Positions 21,936 through 33,306 of a stretch of DNA of 64,000 bases are shown one piece after another (position 1 is the stretch's first letter; each line of letters starts with the position of its first letter). Origin of the DNA: Raphanus sativus (taxonomy: Eukaryota; Streptophyta; Magnoliopsida; Brassicales; Brassicaceae); the NCBI RefSeq assembly GCF_000801105.2, contig NC_079514.1:24468293-24532292 (forward strand). Reading direction: 5' to 3'. A model generated the notes under the pieces. The model was not told the origin of the DNA. It worked only from the letters and a program-made list of their open reading frames with translations, and did no database searches. The position numbers were made by a program, and so were the translations under genes.

Positions 21936-22725
21936 CTGCAAGACAAAAACAAAATCCCAATATCAGCACAGTTCGTCGGTTGTTCTAGAAACGATGGAAC
22001 AATCCAATCTTCTTGTTCTATCCAAGTCCATCGATTACTAGACAACCTACACAAGTCTCAATCTCAACAGTGGGAGTCGCAAAGGCCAAGAATCACAAGC
22101 AACAAATCAGTTCCTCTTCTATTGAAAATCAATCATGAATTCAATCCTAGTAGCAAGTATACTATCAAGAGCTACAATCTAGGAGGCATAAAGGAAAAAG
22201 AGGATCCAAGAAATCACTCCCAAACCGCGATTTGCATGCGCAAAGAGGGAGATAGTTCTTGTCCGATTACCTTGATTGGAGAGGTGATTCCTGCAAAACA
22301 ACCCAATCTCAAGAGAATCCCAAAAGGTTAGAACCAAAATCGATGAGAAAGAGAGAGATGAGAGTTCGCGATTTTTAGGGTTCTAAAAGGGGGGGGTGGG
22401 TTGTGCGGCGAGAGAGATGAAATGGGGAAGTGGAATGTTTGGGCTTTTTTAAAAACCAACCAAACCGCTTCCCCTTCCCTTTTTTTTATTTTTTTATTTT
22501 TTTATTTTTTTATTTTTTTTTTGTTCGAGAACTTACCTGGGAACAATCGGCGGAACAACCGCTGGAGTGCTCTCCTGGAGTGATCTCGAATTTTCTTGAT
22601 TTTTCAACCTGCAAGTTAGTTCCTAGAAAGATAAAGACAGAAAGAAAACAATATTTACACTCACCAGTGGGTTGCCTCCCACCAAGCGCTTGTTTTCTGT
22701 CACTAGCTTGACTTCAATGAGCCGA
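21936..22725 (-). other. Athila B spacer between integrase and env-position ORF
   Basis: No gene. On the element strand it ends in a pyrimidine-rich tract and CAG (21936-21938), a probable 3' splice site. A T-rich low-complexity block, runs of T7 with single A, lies at about 22478-22522. The plus-strand frames at 22401-22711 are low complexity. Confidence 0.65.
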
Positions 22726-23706
22726 TTAGGCTTGAGGGGGATCGCTTAAGGGTATCTCTACACCTTCAGCGATTGTTGTGTCAGCAAGATATGGTTTGAG
22801 ACGCTGACCATTGACAACAAATTTTCCTCCTCTTGTGTCCAGCAACACAACAACTCCATAAGGGCGAACCTCCTTAATGGTGAAAGGTCCAGACCATCTA
22901 GATTTAAGCTTCCCAGGGAACAGCTTAACCCGTGAATTGAAGAGTAAGACCTGATCGTTCGGAGCAAAGCTTCTGCTGATGATCCGCTTGTCGTGGAATG
23001 CCTTGGTCTTTTCCTTGTAGATCTTAGAACTCTCATAGGCCAGATGCCTGATCTCCTCCAACTCGTGGATCTGAATGGTTCGCCTCTCCTTCGCGGGTTT
23101 GATGTCGAAGTTGAGTAGTTTTACAGCCCAAGCCGCCTTGTACTCTAGCTCAACAGGTAGGTGGCACGCCTTACCGTAGACCAGATGATAGGGAGTGGTC
23201 CCTAAAGGGGTCTTGTAGGCTGTTCTATATGCCCAGAGAGCATCGTCAAGCTTAAGGGACCAATCCTTGCGGGTGGTGTTGACAGTCTTCTGGAGGATGT
23301 TCTTGATCTCTCTGTTGGAAACTTCCACTTGACCACTTGTTTGAGTATGATAGGCGGTTGCAACCTTGTGTTTCACACCATTCTTGCTCAGCAATCCTTG
23401 GAACAACTTGTTGATAAAGTGAGTTCCACCATCGCTTATAACCACTCTAGGCACTCCAAATCTTGGAAAGATGATGGAGGTGAACATCTTGGTTACAACT
23501 CTCGCATCATTAGTTGGACTAGCAATCGCTTCTACCCACTTGGAGACATAGTCCACAGCAACTAGGATGTACTCATTCTTGTGAGAGACTGGGAAAGGTC
23601 CCATGAAATCGATCCCCCAGCAATCGAACACTTCAACTTCCAAGATGTAGTTCTGAGGCATCTCGTTTCTCTTACTTATACTCCCCATCCTTTGGCATGA
23701 ATTGCA
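22726..23706 (-). pseudogene. Athila B integrase core and C-terminus
   Basis: The frame after the stop at 23707-23709 holds the second Cys of the zinc finger (CNSCQRMG), then the rve core with its triad: Asp in [10 protein letters not shown], Asp in VISDGGTHF and Glu in [25 protein letters not shown] follows in the C-terminal part. It is in the same frame as the RT-RNase H part, so a single nonsense codon (TGA where copy A has CGA, Arg) separates them; the change fits deamination of a methylated CpG. Integrase would join Athila cDNA into chromosomal DNA. Confidence 0.9.
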
Positions 23707-25164
23707 TCAAGATATGAAGGCGTGAGCATCTCTGAACATAGTGGGCCACCAGAAACCGGCTTGGAGGATCTTGGAAACAGTCTTGAAGGTGGCAAAGTGA
23801 CCAGCATATGAGGAACCATGGCAGTGGTGAAGGATCCCTGGAATATCAGCCTCTGGAACACATCTCCTGAAGATCCCATCCTTGCCTTGCCGATAGAGAT
23901 ACGGCTCATCCCAGAAGTAGTGCCTTGCCTCCCTTAGAAATTTCCTCTTCTCATTTCCAGTGAACCTCAAAGGCTCTTTCTCAGCTGCCAAGAAGTTGGC
24001 AATCTCAGCAAACCATGGCAGGTTCGGGTACTCCTTCTGGATCACTGCAACGAATGCTCCTTCTACGCGGGAACAGTCCTTGAGGGCAGGTGACGACTGC
24101 TCCATGTTGCGCAGATCAATCGCATTGACGTACTCCATCGGTTGTTCCACATCAAGAATTGTCTCATCTGACACTTTCATCCTGGAGAGATGATCTGCTA
24201 CTCCATTATCAACCCCCTTCTTGTCTCTTATCTCTAGATCAAACTCTTGGAGCAGGAGAATCCATCTTAAGAGCCGCGGTTTAGCATCCTTCTTCGTGAG
24301 TAGGTACTTGAGAGCCGCGTGGTCCGTGTGCACAATCACCTTTGATCCAACCAGATAGGATCTGAACTTCTCAAAAGCGAACACGATGGCAAGGAGCTCC
24401 TTCTCTGTGGTTGCGTATCGGCATTGAGCTTCATCTAAGGTTCTGCTTGCATAGTAGATCACGTGAAGCTTCTCGTCTTTACGCTGTCCAAGGACTGCTC
24501 CCACTGCAAAATCACTTGCATCTGTCATTATCTCAAAAGGGAGATCCCAGTCTGGAGGTTGGACAACTGGTGCACTGACTAGGGCTCCCTTGATCGTGTG
24601 GAATGCGGCTAAGCAGTCACTGTCAAAGGCAAACTGAGCTTCCTTGCAGAGCAACCGAGTGAGTGGTCTCGCGATCTTAGAGAAGTCCTGGATGAACCTC
24701 CTATAGAAACCAGCATGCCCCAAGAAGCTCCTGATTCCCTTCACTGAAGTTGGTGGTTGCAGACTCATCATGACCTCGATCTTGGCCTTGTCCACCTCAA
24801 TGCCTTTCTCTGATATCTTGTGTCCCAGAACAATCCCGTCTCTGACCATGAAGTGGCATTTCTCCCAGTTCAGCACCAGATGCTTCTCCTCGCATCGCTT
24901 CAGTACCCTGCACAAATTTGACAAACAGACATGAAAGGAGCTTCCATAGACGCTGAAATCGTCCATGAAAACCTCCATTATGTCTTCGGTCAGATCAGTA
25001 AAAATCGACATCATGCATCGCTGGAAGGTCGCTGGAGCATTGCACAAGCCGAAGGGCATCCTCCTGTATGCATATGTTCCATAAGGGCATGTGAACGTCG
25101 TCTTCTCCTGATCATCTGGGTGGATGGGAATCTGAAAGAAACCTGAATAACCATCTAAAAGCAA
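23707..25164 (-). pseudogene. Athila B reverse transcriptase, RNase H and integrase zinc finger
   Basis: The frame reads [15 protein letters not shown], then the polymerase site [10 protein letters not shown] (about 24955-24975; F-M-D-D in place of Y-x-D-D), the connection [16 protein letters not shown], and Ty3 RNase H with [30 protein letters not shown] and [13 protein letters not shown]. Near the end [16 protein letters not shown] gives the His pair of the integrase finger. The frame is joined upstream by a 1-bp shift at about 25160: a run of T is one shorter than in copy A. It ends at a TGA at 23707-23709. Confidence 0.9.
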
Positions 25165-26664
25165 TAGTAAGGGTGGTTAGCCAATCTCTCAAGCATTTGA
25201 TCAATAAAAGGAAGTGGGAAGTGATCCTTACGAGTCGCAGCATTCAACTTACGAAAATCAATGCACATGCGATGACCAGTAACTGTTCTAGTGGGGATCA
25301 ATTCATTCTTTTCATTGGTTATCACAGTGATCCCACCTTTCTTAGGTACTACATGCACAGGACTAACCCACTTACTATCAGAGATCGCATAGATCACACG
25401 TGCTTCTAGAAGTTTCATTATCTCTTTCTTTACAACATCTTTTAGATTTGGGTTTAACCTCCTCTGATGTTCTACAGAAGTCATCGATTCATCTTCCAGG
25501 TGTATTCTATGCATGCACATATCAGTTGAAATGCCAGGTATGTCAGTTAGAGAATAACCCAAAGCCTTACGATATTTTCTCAGCTCACACAAAAGCAGAG
25601 CAGTCTCTGCATTGTTCAGGTCAGCATTCACAATGACAGGATAAGTGGAGTTGGGTCCAAGAAATGCATACCTGAGTCCCTTGGGAAGGGATTTGAGCTC
25701 TACCTTTGGAGCTTTCAGCTCGCTCCATGAGTCATCGGTCTGAGCTGCCGGAACAGACGGGTTCTGAGGCGCGGTTGTTCCAGTCGCTGTGCTGGACTCA
25801 CTGTTCTCCCCCAGACTTAGATTCGCCACCATTCTCTCAATACTCCTGGCTGAATCCAGGAATTTGGCATAGGCATCAGCATCAACACTCTCTAAGCTCT
25901 GCTCGGCTTCAGCTCTGACTAAGGCGAGTTCAAGTGGATCCTCGGTGAGAATCTCCTCGATCATTCCTTCATGCGGCTCTAGCGGATCACCATCTTCTTG
26001 GACAGTGAAAGTTTGTCCATCCAGCATCGGCTTCTTGAGCATCTGATCCATCTCAAACTTCATCACAATATCTCCAAGGTGGAGATCAATCTTCCCTTGT
26101 CGGACATCAATGATAGCTCCAACAGTGCAGAGGAATGGTCTGCCTAGGATCAGGAGATCATTGGAGTCTTCCTCGACTTCCAGAACAACGAAATCGGCAG
26201 GAACAATTGTGTTTCCAACCAGAACTTGAAGATCTTCGAGGATTCCAACTGGAGACTTCACAGATCGATCAGCAAACACTAGTGACATCCTGGTAGGCTT
26301 GAAGTCCGTGTATCCAAGGCGCTTAGCCACTGTATAAGGCATAAGGTTTATGCTTGACCCTAGATCAACCAGTGAGCATGAGAAAAGTGTTCTCCCAATC
26401 TGAACCGAGAGGACAAATTTTCCCGGATCACCCAACTTCTTGATCCTTCTGTTCTGGAGCACCGCACTGCACTCCTTAGAGACAATCATGAACTCGCTGT
26501 CATCAGATATCTTCCCAGAGATCAATCCCTTTACAAAGCTACGCATGGATGGTATCATCTGGATCGCACTCATCAGAGGGAGTTTGACAGTTAGGTCTTC
26601 CAGCATTTTCCTGCACTTCATCTCTTCCTTATCCTTGCGTGTGGCCTTAGCTGGAACAGGGTAG
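25155..26664 (-). pseudogene. Athila B protease and N-terminal reverse transcriptase
   Basis: The frame from 26621 begins KCRKMLEDLTVKLPL. The retropepsin-like site is [16 protein letters not shown], the D-L-G-S form typical of Athila. [17 protein letters not shown] is the second protease motif. The linker holds [14 protein letters not shown], and RT starts with [17 protein letters not shown] and [18 protein letters not shown]. It is separated from gag by a 1-bp deletion near 26664 and from the rest of RT by one near 25160. Protease would mature Gag-Pol; here the polyprotein cannot be made whole. Confidence 0.9.
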
Positions 26665-28501
26665 GCACTTTCGGTACATACTGACGAGCAGGAGAAGGTG
26701 CTGCAGTCGGTGGAACAACCCCAGCGGGTCGCTCTGCTTCAGTCGGAACAGTCTCAGCAGGTTGTTCTGCATCTTCCTCATCTGTGGGTACAGCCTTAGG
26801 TGGCTGATCTGACTCCTTCTGCTTCCCTTTCTCAGCCGATGTGAATCTCCTGGGGTCTAGATCAGGCAGTTGCTTTCCACCCCTCAAACCTACTGCATTG
26901 CACTCTTTGGGGTTCTTGTCTGTTTTTCCAGGGAGAGTTCCTTGTTGTCTCTTTACATTCTCGGCAGTCTGAGCAATCTGAATATCCATCTGTCTCATAT
27001 GGCTTGAGACATTGTCATACTTCACACTCAGGTCATTGAACATATGATTCATCCTGGTGTTGATGTCGTTTGTGACCTGGTTCAGTGCTTTCCCCTGGAT
27101 CTGCTGTCCTTGGAGCAGTTGGCTCATCATATTGGCGAGGCTCTTCATGTCATCATGCGGAGCAGTCTGAGACGGTTGTGCAGCTTGCTGATTAACCGGC
27201 TGTTTCTGGCTGTGGAATTGGGCATTCTGAGCTGGGTTAAGGACAAAGGTTCTTCCCTGGTTGCCATAAGGCCTTTGGTATCCACTGTTCTGACCCTGGT
27301 TTCCTTGAGCTTTATCGTCTGGTTTAGGGGCATTGAACAGGTGGGGATTGTTCCTCACGTTAGGGTTCGGGTGATAGTTCTTGAACTGCCATCCTTGCCC
27401 ATTCACATAACTCACTTCATGCTGATCCTCAGCCGACTGATCTGCCTCTGATGTGCCTTCCGCGGTAGCTTTATCCTGTGGGGATTCTTCCATGATGAAG
27501 ACTTGGTTCTGGTTGCTCTTAATCAGCTGATCGACCTTGGCAGAGAGCTCATCAATCTTGCTGTTATCAATGCTCTTCACCTTCTGAGTGCGATCAGTCT
27601 CGCGGTTATTGTCGGCTGAGCTTGAGGCCATGTTCTCAATCAACTCGAATGCACCTTGAGTAGACTGAGTCATGAAGTCTCCCTTACTGGCTGAGTTCAA
27701 AGCGTTCCTGTACTCCCAGCCTACTCCATCGTAGAACACTCCCAGCAGATAGTCTTCCTCAAAACCGTGATGTGGGCACTCTCTGCGGTAGACATTGAAT
27801 CGCTCCTAAGCATCGCAGAACGGCTCGTCCACCAGCTGTTTGAAGGTCACGATCTTCTGTCTCAGAGCTGCCGTCTTCGATTTCGTGTAAAAGTGGCTTA
27901 AGAAAGCCTCTCGGACTTGTTCCCAAGTGGTGAGTGATCCGGTGGGTAGTGAATCAAGCCAGCGAGCAGCTTTCCCATCGAGAGAGAAAGGGAACAGAGT
28001 ACACTTGATGTAATCGGGTGGTACTCCATTCGCCTTAGTGAAACCACACATCTTCTCAAAGTGCTCGATGTGGTCCATCGGTATCTCAGCAGGAAGCCCA
28101 TTGAAGATCTTCCTTTGCACTAGACTTATCAAGGCTGGCTTGATCTCGAAGTCTTGCCTAGTGCACGATGGAGGGGTTATGGCAGATCGCGTAGCAGGCA
28201 GATTACGCAGTAAGTTTCTCTGGCCGATCTGGACCACTTCCTCCTGTTGGTTCTGCTGGTTCGCAGCATTCAGAGCAGCTTGCTCGGTAGCAGCTTGCTG
28301 CGCTTGGATCGTCTGCTGCATCTGCAGCATCTGCTGTTGCATGAGTGCAAACGCAGCAGTGAGATCATCTAGATGATCACCCATGTTGGTGTTCGTTGAT
28401 CTCGGCTGTTGACGGTTCTGTCGTTCCAATCTCGCTAGTTCCTCGTTGGTAAGCTGATGCAATGGTCCTTGTGCGTTGCTCCGAGTATGTCTACTGGTCA
28501 T
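26618..28501 (-). pseudogene. Athila B gag, one nonsense codon
   Basis: ATG at 28501: MTSRHTRSNAQGPLHQLTNE, then a Gln-rich coiled segment (about residues 50-95) and the capsid-like core (DFEIKPALISLVQRKIFNGL, PMDHIEHFEKMCGF, CTLFPFSLDGKAARWLDSLP). A TAG at 27806-27808 stands where copy A keeps a Trp (DAWDRF). The same frame continues to 26618 with NGQGWQFKNYHPNPNVRNNP, a QN-rich tail and a Pro/Glu-rich spacer. It has no CCHC knuckle. Gag forms the particle that houses reverse transcription. Confidence 0.9.
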
Positions 28502-28592
28502 GCACCTGGATCATCAGCTGAAACAAAGAAAATAACACGAGTTAGATATCTTAGACTAGATATGAAACCGAAAATTAGAGGTAAAAAATCTG

Positions 28593-28612
28593 GTCCCCGG
28601 CAACGGCGCCAA
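28593..28612 (-). other. Athila B primer-binding site (tRNA-Asp)
   Basis: On the element strand TGGCGCCGTTGCCGGGGA is complementary to the 3' end of plant tRNA-Asp. It is four to five bases from the LTR edge at 28617. Confidence 0.9.
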
Positions 28613-28616
28613 AACT

Positions 28617-29747
28617 TGATACACTAAAAATGAATCCTTGCTACTGCCAAGTTAACAGTTGCAATTGTAGTACTTGAGATTCAAATCCAGAGGACCAGTC
28701 TACACTCTAGTTCTATAAGTTTTAGAATCAAGCTAAGAAGAGAATATGATTTGGTTGAAATAGGCGATAGTAAACAAGCAAAATAAACACGAGATTGATT
28801 CAATTAAACAAGAGCTAGCCTAGGGTATTTCATTGGGTGTTGAATTGGAGCCAAACAATTATTCAAGCGTGATGAAGTGCTTTCTAGAACTCGGATCACT
28901 CAGCTGGAACACTCCACTGTCGTGGCAGTGATCGCTTTGCAGATCGATCTCACCACCTAACTGTCGTTGGGATGAGGATCGATTGCAAGCCTTAGAGGAC
29001 AGGTCCGATCAGTTCACTTACCACCCTAATATCTACTTTCGCTGATTAGGGATACTAAGCTCATTCAATACATGTCAAGTTATCATCCTAAGCGGTTAAC
29101 TAGGCGATGAACTAGTGATCTAACATCAAGTGATCAGTTTAATGAAAGCAGTAAGAACAGTATGAATGAAGAACAGTTATGGATCGCTTATCTATGTTTA
29201 GCTCATGTCTCAACACCCTAAAAACCCTAGGCGAGCAAGGTCACTACTCGATCATGATGCACATAAACAAAGACATAAATCCTGAATAAAATTGCATAAG
29301 AACAGAGTATGAAACAATAGGGTTCAGATGATCTTCTCTATGAGAGGATCGATTCTTCTCTCTTACAAGTTGCAGATCGCAAATACTTAGTGTTCTCTTG
29401 TAAAAACTAGCGTAAGAAAAAATAGAAAATAGATAGATGGCGTTTTATATGGAGGCGCCAATCAGAAGAAAAGAGATTAGGGCAACAGGGCTTTAATGTT
29501 CGTCTGGAACAATCTCCGGATCACTCCGTCTGCTTGTTCCGCTTGGGAGAGAACAGTCTCGGGACTGTTCTCTTGAGTGTTCTCCGCAGGAATGCTCCAA
29601 AAGGACTTCTTTTCATCAGGCACCTTCTCTTCTTTCTTCTACTAACTCCAGACTTGTAAAAGGTCAAAAAGGACTAGACTGACACGAATTAGTGACTTGA
29701 AACAAATGAAAACATATATACAATGATGTGAAAAACACCATATATCA
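28617..29747 (-). repeat. Athila B 5' LTR
   Basis: 1131 bp, TGATACAC ... TATATCA, followed by the target duplication GCGAT. It holds the element promoter by position; no clear TATA box can be singled out. Confidence 0.95.
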
Positions 29748-30122
29748 GCGATCATGGGAACTCCATGGCTAAACACCATGAAAGCTGTTCCCTCGACCTA
29801 TCACTTGGGCGTCAAATTCCCAACCAGGACTGGAGTCGCCGCAATCTGGGGCTGTCAAAAACAGTCGCGACTTTGCTTCTTAGCAGAGCATAAGTTAAGG
29901 CAGATCACGATAACCTTCACGGTTAAACGCAAGCGAACTCAGCCTTCCGCCGAGGACGCCCCGACAAAGGGCACAGCGACATCTCCCGCAGAAGCAGATA
30001 CGGAGATCGGAACCATCCCCAACTCCAAAGACAACGTCACAACTCAGCGGGAAGAGGAAAATCCCGAGGTGGACGTCGACCCCGCGACTAAAGCGGTCAA
30101 CAAAAAACCAACCGACGAGTAA
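29748..30122 (+). pseudogene. Tat protease 3' part and C-terminal tail
   Basis: After removing Athila B and one GCGAT, the frame passes from AIYNAI into MGTPWLNTMKAVPSTYHLGV, the conserved second half of Ty3-type protease. It continues CFLAEHKLRQITITF and a Lys/Glu-rich tail, and stops at 30120-30122. In complete relatives RT follows; here it is absent, and a G-rich tract comes soon after (about 30228-30240). Confidence 0.85.
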
Positions 30123-31219
30123 ACACACTCGCGGCATAAACAGAACTACGAGATGGCTTGATCTTCGAAAGAGGTACGTAGGCAGCTCGTCGAAACCCGG
30201 CGAGTTCAGCTATCCCGCTCGCCAAAAAGGGGGGGGAGTGGGTGCGTATACTCGTATACTCCCACACAAAAAAACCGCATTTGTATTCGAAATTTTCGAA
30301 ACTTTTTCAATAAAATTCACTTTCTCAATCTGTTGATTCCTAACACATAAACACTCCGGAAAACAAAAAACGTATCCTCAAGAAAACGCGAGACGTCGCA
30401 GTTTTACTGAAGATATTTAGTTCGTATCATCCGTCAAAATAGTCCATCTACGACTTTAAAATTTTTATCAAAATAGTCCTTCCGCGACTTTAAACATTTT
30501 ATCAAAAAGTAACAAGCCCGTCGATTGGCCCCGACGGGCAAACACAGAAATGTTTCACTTAAACAAATTCGTAGTCAGATCTTTTCACAAGATCCTCTTA
30601 CATCCGACCAGGATACCATAGCGCGCTATACAAGAAAACCGAAATTTTGTCCAGCACTTCGCAAAGGAAGTAGCTCGGTTCGTACCTAGACAAATCATAT
30701 AAGCTGATAACACTTCGCGGATTTTAAAACGGTACAAATCAGGTCAAAATCACAAACAGGCAAAACGGAAGCCGATCAGTCATCGCATAGCCTTGAAGCT
30801 GAGAGTAGACCTAGGTCTTGCCCTAAGCCCAGTCTTGCTGGCACTTAACATCTCACGGAGATAGTATCAAATACGAGATCCCAAAATATGTCTCTTATCG
30901 CTTACACCTAAAACGCTCGCTAAAAAGTAGCATACGGACCAAGCGACGAATTAAGAGTTAGAATACCAAATGACTACTCGCATTCTGCCCTCTACACTTG
31001 GCGAAAGTTTAAATCAGATCATAAAACGTAAATCACCGAAAACTTACTTATGATTTATATAAAAGCCGCACAAAGGCGGCAGGGATTCGAAGCCTTAAAA
31101 GGCCAGTTCCGAAAGACATAAAATTACGCAACCTACTACGGTCGCGGCATAAACAGATAAAACGGCCACACTTGGCCACGGAAATTCAAAGATAAGGGAA
31201 CAACATTTTCCCGATGAAT
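30123..31219. other. Tat non-coding region with hairpin
   Basis: No gene. It holds a G run at about 30229-30237, a partial duplication of 'aaaatagtcc...cgactttaaa' (about 30435-30505), and an 8-bp-stem hairpin GCCCGTCG/CGACGGGC at 30516-30539. It fills the position where RT, RNase H and integrase would be in an autonomous element. Confidence 0.6.
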
Positions 31220-33064
31220 TCAGTAGAGGATAAAGTCGTCCAACGACGAAGTTCCGAACTCCGTCGGATAAGTCACCTCATCATCACCTCCCTCCGCTTT
31301 GATCGCAACCTCCACCGTGTCGGGAGAAACTGGGATCGGCTCCCAGAGTCCCCAGATCCTTTCCTCGATAGGGGGAACAAGCGACTCGGCGCGAACGTTG
31401 TCCTTCATGCCGCCCTGCATAAGGCTTAACTCCTCTTTGTAAACATAATCCCTCTGCTGAGTCCTCGTGAGAGCTCCAACCGATCCGCGACACTCGCGAA
31501 AATCGCCTACCGCAGCATCGGCCGCCCGGAGATTGTAATACTCCTCCTGGAATCGCGTCGCCCGATTCTGCATCTCGGTGGCCATCTCCCGCTTGGCCTG
31601 CCTCGTCGCTCGGCGAATCGCTCTAGCATGGTCGGCCTCCGCCCTTAAATTCTGTTCTAAGGTCTCCTCCTGGAGTCACGCCAAATCATTTGCGTTCTTC
31701 TCCGCTTTGAAGCGCCAAATCCTCGACTCTCTCTAGCTATCCACCAACGTTGAGCCGAGATTGTTCATCGCCTGCAAAATTCGTGAAACAAAACTTTTAT
31801 TTTTTACAAAGATAAAAAATACGATCGAATAATAAGGAAAATACAAGAAGAAGTAAAGACTGACCCCGTTTACCACGCGAGAAGTCTCCGCCAGTACTTT
31901 AGGCCTCTCCGTTTCTTCCACAAAGGGGGACGGATTAGGATGATCAGGAAGACCAGAAAAGAAGTCATCAAAATTGGGCATTGGCGCATCACTCGAACCA
32001 CTCCCATCACCAAAGCCAAGAGACGGATCCCATCCCGGGAGAGGAGAATCGTCAACGGGAAAGTCGTGATCCTCGACCTCGATGTCTTTATCCTTAGACG
32101 GCAACCCAGGCGATCTCTCAACCGGGACGTATTCCGCCGGGACACGTTCCGGGAGGTGTTCGACGGGAGCAAAATCTATATCACCTTCCGCCTCAAAATA
32201 GGAGTGAACCATTCGGATCGCCTTCCGAACCCTCCGACGGGTAAAACTGGTCCACCAATGATCGCCGCTCCTAAGCGCGTCTCTCACCTCCATAATGCCA
32301 CTAGGCCATGGATGGACCACACTGATGTACGAAAGGGGATTTGGAACCGTCCGGAACATCGGAATAAACTCCTCCGCGACGGACGCAGCGTTAAGTCGGA
32401 CGTAGAAGAAAAATTGTCTCCAATTGTTAAAATTGGAAACAGTTCCCCTTACTACCAGCATTATGGTACGAGGAGTCAGTCGCCAGGAGGCAGACTCCTT
32501 GTTGTATTGCACCCGCAGAAGTGCCTCAAAATGTTCGGTAGTGAGGGATAGGCCGCGCTCGTAACTCAGAATCACGAGACCGATAAGGATCTCGAAACTC
32601 GTAGGGCTCAGCTGGTTTAACGAAACCTGAAAATGGTCCAGTACACGGACAATAATCTCAGGAATCGGAAACCAAAGACGGCAGCGCGTCAAAACGACCT
32701 CGTAGCACGTGAAGTAGCCTTCTGGGGGATGGTCGGCGCTTTCTCCGACCTTAGGAATCCGGAACTCAACCGCGTCCGGGACACCGGCAAACTTCCGAAG
32801 CGTCTCGAGGATAAGATCGGTGGTCTTGCTCGGTAGGTGGGCCCCCAGTTTCCGAGATCGCAAAATCAGAAATTTTTCTTCTCCGGGACGTTTGATACGA
32901 TCACTGTTTGCTTTCCAATACGCATCACGTTCAGCCGCATTCGGAGGGAGCTCGAACTCGGCTTTCGGGACGAGGAGCTCTTCATCCAGATTGCAATCGG
33001 GAGAAGAAGTCACGGGAGTCTTTTTCTTAGAAGTTTTCTTTCCGCTTCGAAACAACTTTGACAT
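31220..33064 (-). pseudogene. Antisense spliced ORF of the Tat element ('putative gypsy type transposon' family)
   Basis: ATG at 33064 opens MSKLFRSGKKTSKKKTPVTS. Exon 1 (33064-31865, exactly 400 codons) holds the conserved plant domain with PPEGYFTCYEVVLTRCRLWF, VLSYERGLSLTTEHFEALLR and WRQFFFYVRL, then an acidic, Pro-rich region (DKDIEVEDHDFPVDDSPLPG). A 93-bp GT-AG intron is readable at 31864-31772. Exon 2 (31771-31220) is in frame and coiled-coil-like, with REMATEMQNRATRFQEEYYN and EELSLMQGGMKDN, but has two stops: TAG at 31733-31735 and TGA at 31676-31678. The family (Pfam PF04195 type) is of unknown function and occurs antisense in Tat-lineage elements. Exon 1 is fully open; exon 2 is decayed. 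Confidence 0.75.
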
Positions 33065-33292
33065 TTTGGTGAAGGATTTTCTTTCTCAGAAAAAAATTTC
33101 TTTTCATGAGAGGATTCTTCAAAGAAAGTCTTATGAAAGATGGGTGAGTAAAAATGAAATAGTTACCCCCTCTTTAATAAACTTCAGGATTTACTATTCA
33201 ATTTCGGACTTTTGGATACCAACTTGGCCTAAAAACTCGCATAAACTCGCCAAACCATACGACATAATCTCGTCAACCCACGATTCTACCGC

Positions 33293-33306
33293 ACTGGGGG
33301 GCTAAC
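33293..33306 (+). other. Tat polypurine tract
   Basis: ctggggggctaac directly before the 3' LTR (TGTTGGG at 33307). It has the expected position and G run. Confidence 0.7.

Larger units (their letters stand above)
17939..29747 (-). mobile_element. Athila-type Ty3/gypsy element, copy B (complete structure, young)
   Basis: Two 1131-bp LTRs (17939-19069 and 28617-29747) differ at only four positions that I can find, all C/T on the plus strand. The 5-bp target duplication is GCGAT (17934-17938 and 29748-29752). Order on the minus strand: 5' LTR, tRNA-Asp PBS, gag, protease, RT, RNase H, integrase, env-position ORF, polypurine tract, 3' LTR. The total of 11.8 kb is normal for Athila. Gag-pol carries at least two nonsense codons and two 1-bp shifts, so the element is not autonomous; the env-position ORF is open. 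Confidence 0.95.

Noticed and set aside
31940..32551. Plus-strand 203-codon frame
   Set aside because: Shadow of the antisense Tat ORF, with no recognisable domain; the minus-strand frame is longer and has family motifs.
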